From: Scoparia ambigualis
Lineage: Eukaryota > Arthropoda > Insecta > Lepidoptera > Crambidae
Length of the DNA: 64,000 bases
Reading direction: 5' to 3'
Assembly (NCBI GenBank): GCA_963921215.1
Contig: OY992525.1
Coordinates: forward strand, 15,219,081-15,283,080
In this document: piece after piece, positions 57,480-64,000 of the stretch
How the letters are laid out: every line of letters begins with the position of its first letter
Numbering within the stretch: the first letter of the stretch is position 1
The notes under the pieces: generated by a model
Databases searched by the model: none
The model's input: the letters and a program-made list of their open reading frames with translations, nothing else
Told to the model about the DNA's origin: nothing
Program-made: the position numbers and the translations under genes

Positions 57480-57611
57480 CTGTAAAATAAAAATAAAAAT
57501 TCAATCTAGCAAGGCAAAGTAAGAGTGTGTTCAGTCATGTCATGTTTCAAATAGCTTTAGCTAGATATAATGATCTAGCTAAAGCTAAGCTTCCTTTATG
57601 AGGGTTTACGC

Positions 57612-57835
57612 ATGTCGGTTTCCCATAGAAATTTCTAAGTTAAAATTTTTAAAAACCAGTAAGCCAATTTTGTTGAAACTCGGTATGGTGAAATAAAATA
57701 TAAAGATCTAAATAGTTTGTTGAAAACATTTCTAAAAAACGTTTATTTAACTGAGTTATAGCGATTTCATACTTTCTATAGTGGACTTTAAATCGCAATA
57801 ACTCAGCTAAATAATTCTTTTTTTTAACCCCTCTT
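57612..57835. mobile_element. MITE family M, truncated
   Basis: It matches the left arm and centre of 13662-13995 (GGTTTCCCATAGAAATTTC, AAACGTTTATTTAACTGAG). The right arm is lost. Confidence 0.6.
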
Positions 57836-57921
57836 AACACTAATGTGTTAAAATGGAAAAGTTTTAAAAAAACATAAGTAGATATCTCCAAATCATTATA
57901 ATTGCATATTATAAAGTAAAC

Positions 57922-58096
57922 TCGCCGTTTTCCTCTGTTTGTGACTCCGCTTTATTCTTCTAAACCACGCAATAGATTTTTATGCGGTTTTCACTAATAT
58001 TAAAAGAGATAATTGAGGATTGTTTTTGTTTGAAATTTGTAGATAGTTTGTTCAAGATGGCTGAAGTATAACGGTGTTTCTAAGTTAGCATGGACG
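57922..58096 (+). mobile_element. Helitron-like fragment
   Basis: It is the inverse-orientation relative of 41263-41456: TAAACCACGCAATAGATTT, GCGGTTTTCACTAATATT, and TTTCTAAGTTAGCATGGACG near its end. The terminal CTAGT hairpin is missing. It ends 35 bp before exon 58131. Confidence 0.5.
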
Positions 58097-58130
58097 ATAT
58101 GTTAGAGAATAGAAATGTAAAAGTCCTTAC

Positions 58131-58232
58131 AATCCGGCCCGGATCCAGTCAGGAAGGAACCGACGCCACCGACGATGTTACCGACGCCACCGACGATGTT
58201 ACCGAGGAGGTTACCGACTCCTTGCGCCAACC
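58131..58232 (-). CDS. microexon gene, 102-nt Gly/Val-rich exon
   Basis: The acceptor TTTTACTTCATCACCAG and donor GTAAGGAC bound 102 nt (2+99+1). Phase 1-1 encodes LAQGVGNLLGN, then a seven-residue repeat NIVGGVG twice (from a 21-bp DNA repeat), then SFLTGSGPD. The Gly/Val/Asn repeat suggests a flexible or self-associating segment, as in structural secreted proteins (inference). The exon before gives G|GG (Gly), and the next begins with T|GT (Cys). Confidence 0.68.
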
Positions 58233-58565
58233 CTGGTGATGAAGTAAAATCATACATACAATCATCATCCTCTGCTCACAAGTAATAAATTGGATGTACT
58301 TAAAAAAAAATATATGTAGATATTTTTCGCGAAAGGCAGTGTGGGGCGCTGGGTGACTCTGAGTCACTCTATTTATTCAGCCCTTTGCATTGTTTTCGAG
58401 AACGAATTCTGCTCGTGGTAATTTTTTCACTTTTTTAGTTTGTAATATGCTTTTATTTTGTATTTGCTGTAATAATATAACTACACACGATGTGTACACT
58501 GTTTGTTAGGTTATTGTCTAGCTCAACCTTAAATGCCAAGTATGTTGTCATATATGACTGTAACC

Positions 58566-59044
58566 CTTAGAATAATAACGCTATAGAAACCAAGTTCGCG
58601 CGCCTATTTTGAAGCACATTAATTGGAGCCCGAAATGGCACCAAAGGCCGGACCGCTCCGTAGTGTTCAATGTCACAGCGCGCCGAACGTGTCTCGCGAA
58701 AACAAAAAAAAAATGACGGTTTGTGCAGTTAAATTGTGTCACAACACATCTGAAAAACAAAAGAAGTGTAATAACATCACTTTTCACAGGTAAGCTTTCA
58801 GTATTTCATAGTATCTTGTAGTTAATTAGGTCAAAATATAAACGTACTGCAGTGTGATTCTCTAAGTTAAAGCCTCGGTAGCAGCGGCTGCCGCAGTGCT
58901 GTCTCTTTCATATTCATAGAATTGGAAAGAGACAGCAGATCACGGCCATGCGCGCACGTCACGCGTGTGTGAATCGGTTTAGTGCTTCATTTTTGACAGA
59001 GCGCTTGTATGAAGACTATCTTTCTATAGCGTTATTATTCTAAG
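58566..59044. mobile_element. nonautonomous P-like (THAP-bearing) TIR element, 479 bp
   Basis: Perfect 24-bp TIRs start CTTAGAATAATAACG. Both sides carry the direct repeat CTGTAACC (58558-58565 and 59045-59052), an 8-bp target duplication. The left half contains a THAP-domain first exon (58713-58789) and the right half a MITE-N fragment (about 58853-58960). Eight-bp duplication plus a THAP domain fits the P superfamily; hAT gives 8 bp too but normally lacks THAP. Confidence 0.75.
58713..58789 (+). CDS. THAP-domain first exon (start of a P-like transposase or THAP protein)
   Basis: The 25 codons read MTVCAVKLCHNTSEKQ and KKCNNITFH, and then AG followed by the donor GTAAGC. The CAVKLC and ITFH(R) segments are the start of a THAP zinc finger (C-x2-4-C ... 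C-x2-H), a DNA-binding domain found at the N-terminus of P-element transposases. No later exon is present in this 479-bp element, so it is a deletion derivative with a stranded first exon. Confidence 0.65.
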
Positions 59045-59186
59045 CTGTAACCTGTATGTGTACCTAAACCAAATAAATAAATAAATCACATACATGCAAT
59101 CGAGTAAGATCTTGGTTTACCACTTTTCGGCGCTATTCGCTTGTGCTCCATTTCGACAGCACGTACTGTTATGGGTCCCTTGTAGA

Positions 59187-59445
59187 TATAGGGTTACCAC
59201 CCGTCCGATGTACAGACTTTTAGACTCTAGTCCGGAATTTGTTCGGCTCTTTAATTTGTCCGGATTTTGGAATATGAGTAACAAAACTACATTTAAAGTG
59301 ATATCAAATAAGTCTTTAATCTTTAACTAAAAACAAAATATAAAAAGTGAAAAATGTTTCCATTTTATGACTAAAAAGTCCGGACTTTTATCGAAATGTC
59401 AGGCTTTTTGTCAGGACTTTTCAAATTGCCTAAATGGTAACCCTA
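59187..59445. mobile_element. small hAT-like element, 259 bp
   Basis: The ends TATAGGGTTACCA and GGTAACCCTA are near inverse. The flanking direct repeat CTTGTAGA (59179-59186 and 59446-59453) is a perfect 8-bp duplication. Confidence 0.78.
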
Positions 59446-59867
59446 CTTGTAGAGGTCGTTTTAAAAAAAGAAATTAATCTAAGGTTTACGCGAGCACTAC
59501 ACATTGAAATGAAACATTTTTTTTGGATCTAACTCGCGTTATAACATTTTAGGGTTTCGATTTTAGTCATGACGTTTCGAACCGTCTACAGGGTCCTTGG
59601 TCACAGGGAGACCGTCAAGAAAAACCGAGAGAAACGTCAAAATTTAATAAACGCTAGTTAGACACGAAAAAAGTGTTCCTATTCAAATTAATTTTAAACT
59701 AGAATAAAATTTAATTAGGAATAGTGAATGGACCCTTTGTCAGCCGTACCGGTTGGAAGAGCGAATCAAACTGAGGCTCGTGGTTGAGCGAGCCTGCTGC
59801 GATAAAGAGATATGTGCAGCAATCTTCTTAGCTACGCTAATAATTATACAGAGAAAAGGTTAACTGC

Positions 59868-60000
59868 AGTGCGATTCTCTAAGTTAAAGCCTTGGTAGCA
59901 GCGGCTGCCGCAGCGCTCAGAATTGACTCTGTCTCTTTCATATTCATAGAATTGGAAAGAGACAGCAGATTACAGCCATGCGCGCAGCGCCTATGTACGT
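59868..60000. mobile_element. MITE-N copy, one end lost
   Basis: GCAGTGCGATTCTCTAAG and the GAATTGGAAAGAGACAGCAG body match 63736-63888. CpG-rich unique sequence follows (60000-60180). Confidence 0.55.
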
Positions 60001-60286
60001 GTCGCTTGGGCCATGGTCGCTTCCACCCGCCGTCCGCGACGCGGCGGACAAGAACGACCGTTCGCGAACATTCATATACAGAGCAAATAGACACCGCGGG
60101 TGACGGGCCGTCGTCGTCCGCGGGTGACGGTTCGCGGGTGACGGGCCGCCGTCCACCGCGGGCGGTGAAAGCGACCATAAAGAATCGCATAGCAATACCT
60201 ACAGTAGAGTTCGCGTAGACGTTGTTAGGGTGTTAGGGTAAGCGATTATCGCCGAAAAGAGGTCGACCGGGAACTTCCTCGATCGT

Positions 60287-60822
60287 ACACACGTATTATC
60301 CCCGAAGGCTTAGTCAAAGACTAGGAACGAGGACCGCAAATGCAGTGTACTGCCATACTCTACAGCACACCGAATCACAACTAGGGTTGCCACCTTTTTT
60401 TTAGGACGAATAAACTATTTTTCATTTTGTTACAACAAAAATAAAGTACACAGCATAAAAAAGAGTTATTAATTATTTGTCCTTAAAACGTATTTTTTGT
60501 TGCTCTTTGCGACGTTTAACAAATATTTGTCTTTCTTGAAGATATTTACAGCCTCTTTGCAATCAAAATTTTGTAGCTGTGGATACCAGAGTATATTTAG
60601 TCTCATAAGTAACTACTCATAACCACTATCGAGCCAGTAACAATCAGTTTTACAATCAGTAACAAACTATTTTAGAGTACGAGTGGCAACCCTAATCACA
60701 ACAGCTATGCGCTCGTGTGACACGTGGTAAGCCCATTCGCCGCTTTCCTGCTGTTGGATTGATGCAGTCTTTGGTCCGTTTGTCGCATTTTACGACACCC
60801 AAGAAATGGGGCGGTAGTATTC
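60287..60822 (+). repeat. REP-A copy interrupted by a hAT-like element
   Basis: The REP-A halves 60287-60381 and 60695-60822 are continuous once the insert at 60382-60694 and one 8-bp duplication are removed. The right end abuts the 15-nt microexon. Confidence 0.65.
60382..60694. mobile_element. small hAT-like element, 313 bp
   Basis: TAGGGTTGCCAC and its inverse GTGGCAACCCTA are the ends. The perfect 8-bp duplication ATCACAAC flanks it (60374-60381 and 60695-60702). It is inserted in REP-A. Confidence 0.82.
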
Positions 60823-60831
60823 TATTATTAC

Positions 60832-60846
60832 CTTGAACAGTTTCGG
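60832..60846 (-). CDS. microexon gene, 15-nt exon
   Basis: A very strong acceptor (TTTTTTTGTTTTGTTACAG) precedes CCGAAACTGTTCAAG, followed by GTAATA. The length is 2+12+1; phase 1-1 reads ETVQ. It links exon 63409 (A|CC, Thr) to exon 58131 (G|GG, Gly), giving VVRGA-T-ETVQ-G-LAQGVG. The donor side lies at the edge of a REP-A copy, so its +4/+5 bases may come from the repeat. It is very short, so less certain than the long exons. Confidence 0.48.
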
Positions 60847-61205
60847 CTGTAACAAAACAAAAAAACACATTAATTAATTGTTATCGTAGATTATATTATT
60901 AGCGGTTAACTGTCCTAAATTCGAAATTTTCCTGTACAAATTTTGTTAAGCCGAAAACGTTTTGTAATTTTTTGTTTTCCATAATTTTCTTTTTACCGAA
61001 AACACATTTGTCAAAGTTTTGAAATGCCGAGTATCAATAGTTATGTTTTTCAAAATCGTTTTGTTTAGAAATTCCATTCAACGTTTGGCCGAAGCTATTA
61101 ATGCTATGATTCATTTTCCAGAAACACGTTTCCAATATTATTAAAATACAACATTTCAAATAATTGAAATCCATAATGCCATCGAACAACTTGATTTCGT
61201 AGTAA

Positions 61206-61320
61206 CGTTTAAGCTTGCAAGCAAGCATGCAGCATGTAAGCAAGCAAGAATGGAGCATGCAAGCAAGCTACACCATGCAAGCAAGCATGCAGCATCATCT
61301 AAGCACGCAACATGCAGCAG
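61206..61320 (+). repeat. GCAAGCATGCAGCAT-type low-complexity repeat
   Basis: Irregular units of AAGCAAGCATGCAGC recur about six times. A GC-rich segment (61325-61510) follows; its open frames show no recognisable domain. Confidence 0.6.
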
Positions 61321-61510
61321 GCATGGCTTCTGTCACGGCTCCGGCGTTGCAAGGCTCCGGGGCGGTCCCACGCGAGCTTATCGTCGCAGATGGCTTTCTC
61401 TCACCACCGCAGCTTCGGCTTGCTGCAGCCTCAGCTGCGGCGGCGAGTGTTAAACCCACCGGCTCCTCAGCTCACGGGCCGCCTCGCCCCTCCGCGCCTA
61501 CGCGGGCTTA

Positions 61511-62551
61511 AATTACACTCTAGCGTAGTAGGGCAGACAAGACTACGTTTTGCCGCGATTCGTTTCTGTCATTGACTTTTGTAGCACAACCTTACCAAAA
61601 ACACATAATATTAACTTTTTAAGACATTTTCGTCTATTTACCTAATAATATGAATATATGAAAACGAAAAAAAAAGAAAATCTGTGTATGATATTTTAGA
61701 GAAAAAGTTACTTCGAATTTTAATAATTCTACAGTTGTAACCAAACATCTTCCAAAAGAAAAAAGTAGTTTTGATAATCGGCTAATAGTTTTTCTGGAAA
61801 ACGAAACGTGATAAAATATAAAATAATAATAATTAAAAACACCACAGTTAAAAATGATGTCCTGAATGGGTGGTAGGTTAAAAAAGATTTGAACGATTCA
61901 AAGTACTTATTAATTGAGATTAATGAATAAATATGTTTTGACTTTGACTTTGAATTAAAAATATAACCTAAAAAACATAAAAGGAAAATAAAATGATAAG
62001 TTTATGGATTAACAAAATTATGTAAAAGCAACAATCTGGTATTTAAAACTTCGTCATAACGTTTTCGAACAATTGAAATTCGTACTTACAGGAAAGTTTC
62101 AAAGGAGACCCGGCGTTTTATGCTTAAGTTGTATACTTTTTTAATTTTTTAATCTGTTATTCATTATTTAACTGGCAATATCAGTCAACAAATGACAGTT
62201 GTTAACAAATGACAGCCGCTAGTTGTCAAATCAAACATGACGTGACGACGTTGTTGACATTTCCCTTTTTTCAAAGCAAAAGAATTATGGTTTATGCAGC
62301 CACGTTAGACATTTTTAAAGTAACATGTCTGTTTTTTGAAGACTTAGTGTTTCCATATTAAAAATATTAATAATTAAATAACTCTTATCCGCGATTCGAT
62401 AAAAATAAGACAAAACTTGGTTTAGGTAGCAAATAATATTAGCTTTACTATATGACCAAATTCTATTGTATACAAAAATAAGCATTTTTTCTATGGAAAG
62501 TGCCGGTTCTCCTTTATGATAGGTTACCATTATTTTTTTTAACTAAACTAT
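61511..62551. other. AT-rich intron sequence
   Basis: It contains a REP-D scrap at about 61911-61960 (reverse). No exon with suitable splice sites and phase was found. Confidence 0.35.
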
Positions 62552-62816
62552 TTTTTTTAACTTTCCTACACTCACACCAATTATCTAGCCCAAGAGAAGC
62601 TTCGAAGAAACTTGTTAAATGGTTACTAGACAACGAATAAACATACGTAAAATACTTAAATACATACTTATTATACATAGAAAACACCCAGACCCGAGAC
62701 AATTTAGAAAAACAATAGTTTCTAAACTTACCCGACCGGGGATCGAACCCGGGACCTCAGAGATGGCGACACCATGAAAACCGGTGTACAAACCACTCGA
62801 CCAAGGAGGTAGTCAA
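62552..62816 (-). mobile_element. SINE-B, tRNA-derived, full length
   Basis: In reverse complement it has GGTCGAGTGGTTTGTACACC and the intact B-box GGGTTCGATCCCC, the family body, and a terminal TTGGTGTGAGTGTAGGAAAG with an AT tail. Confidence 0.8.
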
Positions 62817-63408
62817 AATAATTAGCCAAATAGGAGCGGCCGTTCTGAAGTTATGCACGAACGTATGTACACACGCCACGGGATCGACCTATCCAAACTG
62901 TCAATTGCTCCAATTAATATTGATCCTATATCTAGAGATAAAGTTTAAAATGTATAACTTAAAAGAAGTTTGACATTTTGTGGTAGGCTGTTAGTGCTGC
63001 TGGCGTCTGTAAGAGGTACTATCGCGCCTTTAGACGAATAAAACCATATACGTGAAACACCAACTCGAGGTTTTGTGGTGTTTTGCGGATAAATAGAAAT
63101 AATTACGCCAATTACCAACTACGTACAATTCCACAAACGCAAAACACCGCCTTATTTAAAAAAAAACAATACGTAAAACACCAACTCGAGATTTTGTGGA
63201 AACAAACATTGTTTCATAGTTTCCTGTTCGTCACTGAATTAGTAGGTATAAACAATCGCTGTAAAGTGGTAAAGTAACGGTGACCACGACCGTACATTCG
63301 TTATAATCGATTTTTATTTACGAGTATAAGTATAGATTGTAGGTTAAAGATAGTAGGTACTTGAATAAACTAAAAAAAAAGCTTAAAATTCAGTGTTTTT
63401 TTACTTAC

Positions 63409-63489
63409 TAGCACCACGGACGACGTCGTTGACCACACCCCCCACGCCTCCTACCCCATTGCTGGGGCAGTTCTTTGGAGGTGGATTTG
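63409..63489 (-). CDS. microexon gene, 81-nt exon (most upstream in the window)
   Basis: The acceptor TTTTGTGTTCTAG and donor GTAAGTAA bound 81 nt (2+78+1). Phase 1-1 encodes NPPPKNCPSNGVGGVGGVVN and DVVRGA; phase 0 contains a stop. NPPPKNC resembles NPPNC of exon 53164, and GVGGVGG resembles the Gly/Val repeat of exon 58131. The start codon and any signal peptide must lie upstream, outside the window. Confidence 0.68.
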
Positions 63490-63664
63490 CTAGAACACAA
63501 AATTCAAAAGCTTTTATTTTCATTCGTCGTCATCATTTCAATTGGCCTTTTCGTCTATAGCAGACGGTAAAAGTAATAAAATAACACAGTTTTCATCACT
63601 TTTACTGAATCGTGTGGTAATAATTAATAAAAACCACATTTATCACATTTACGTCTATTGAGAA

Positions 63665-63968
63665 AACTGCACATACATCCAACAGCAAAGAGTTGCGATG
63701 GGTTCAGCACCTATCACGGTGAGCATGTACAGGCCTGCGATTCTCTAAGCGACACATAGTAGCTGCGCGCATGGCTGTGATCTGCTGTCTCTTTCCAATT
63801 CTATGAAAATGAAAGAGACAGAGTAATCTCTCAGCGCTGCGGCAGCCGCAGCTATTAAGGCTTTAGCTTAGAGAATCGCACGGCAGTTGTTGTTATTCAG
63901 TGTAACGTGGAGTCATGGACTAATCCGTCTCTGACTAACCCTTCGGGGATAATATCGTGATTATGTAA
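63665..63968 (-). repeat. REP-A copy interrupted by MITE-N
   Basis: The parts 63665-63730 and 63890-63968 belong to one reverse-orientation REP-A. Confidence 0.6.
63736..63888. mobile_element. MITE-N, full length
   Basis: TGCGATTCTCTAAGC and its perfect inverse GCTTAGAGAATCGCA are the ends. The body carries GGCTGTGATCTGCTGTCTC and GAAAGAGACAGAG, itself a stem. Confidence 0.72.
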
Positions 63969-64000
63969 GTATGTGTAACTTAAAAAGGCATCACTATTAT

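Larger units (their letters stand above)
56930..57530. repeat. tandem duplication of about 345 bp carrying a microexon
   Basis: The segments 56965-57190 and 57308-57535 align along their length: GTGCATTTTAAGAAAAGTACATT, then GGACCTGTAAAAT and AGAGTGTGTTCAGTCATGTC. Each begins with GTGCATTTTGCGAA-type motif repeats and contains one copy of a 21-nt exon sequence. Confidence 0.7.

Noticed and set aside
59879..60218. Open frames on both strands around 60.0 kb
   Set aside because: They start inside a MITE-N copy and run into CpG-rich repeats (GGGTGACGG); no domain.
60553..60579. 27-nt minus-strand segment with acceptor-like and donor-like ends
   Set aside because: Phase 1-1 meets a stop, and it lies inside the hAT-like insertion 60382-60694.
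61215..61575. Three overlapping plus-strand frames
   Set aside because: Derived from the GCAAGCATGCAGC low-complexity repeat and GC-rich flank.
62051..62130. Donor-like GTAAGT on the minus strand with a short upstream segment
   Set aside because: The only AG upstream lacks a pyrimidine tract and the phase 1-1 reading has a stop.
1..64000. CRISPR arrays, bacterial operons, phage or viral genes
   Set aside because: None seen. Repeats are interspersed or tandem without spacers, and coding sequence is split by eukaryotic introns.

Overview
The window is eukaryotic and almost certainly from a moth or butterfly (Lepidoptera). Supporting signs are a Lep1-type Helitron (13.25 kb), lepidopteran-style tRNA-derived SINEs, many AT-rich palindromic MITEs, non-LTR retrotransposons with lepidopteran-style ORF1 proteins, and host coding sequence that occurs only as short exons with GT/AG splice sites. 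Most of the 64 kb is transposable-element (TE) sequence, often nested.

Host genes. (1) A Rab-family small GTPase, best match Rab24, contributes its last two exons on the plus strand (3336-3483 and 7119-7255), separated by a TE-filled 3.6 kb intron. (2) The first coding exon of a tyrosine-recombinase-like (Crypton/KIAA1958-type) protein lies on the minus strand at 680-1093. (3) The most interesting feature runs on the minus strand from about 63.5 kb to at least 42.2 kb. It is a chain of very small exons (81, 15, 102, 21, 102, 39 and 42 nt), each bounded by good splice sites. Every exon length is a multiple of 3, and phase 1-1 is the only phase open in all of them. Joined, they encode a Cys-, Pro-, Asn- and Gly/Val-rich polypeptide that I do not recognise. 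Two more exons (43529-43570, 35313-35339) are possible. Microexon 57459-57479 has a tandemly duplicated sister whose donor is destroyed.

Mobile elements. 1.4-2.5 kb: an inverted-duplication (foldback) mariner-type relic. 13-18 kb: Helitron, SINEs, palindromic MITEs and a ~120-bp minisatellite. 18.8-22.95 kb: a 4.1-kb hAT-like insertion with an 8-bp target duplication, holding a smaller TIR element, a dead LINE (LINE-C) and a 66-bp-period GC-rich satellite. 23.2-29.5 kb: a nearly complete LINE (LINE-A; ORF1 with a PHD-like finger, ORF2 with endonuclease and RT) whose ORF1 is split by an intact Tc1 element. 36-46 kb: LINE fragments, a ~600-bp repeat family X, MITEs and SINEs. 47.2-51.1 kb: a second LINE (LINE-B). 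53.8-56.5 kb: nested TIR and foldback elements and a satellite made from an interspersed repeat. 58.5-60.7 kb: a THAP-exon-bearing TIR element and two small hAT elements, all with perfect 8-bp target duplications.

A ~250-bp repeat, here called REP-A, occurs about 16 times in both orientations. I cannot assign it to a class. I see no CRISPR array, bacterial gene, rRNA or stand-alone tRNA gene. TE calls rest on repeat structure, motif recognition and copy-to-copy comparison inside this window only.
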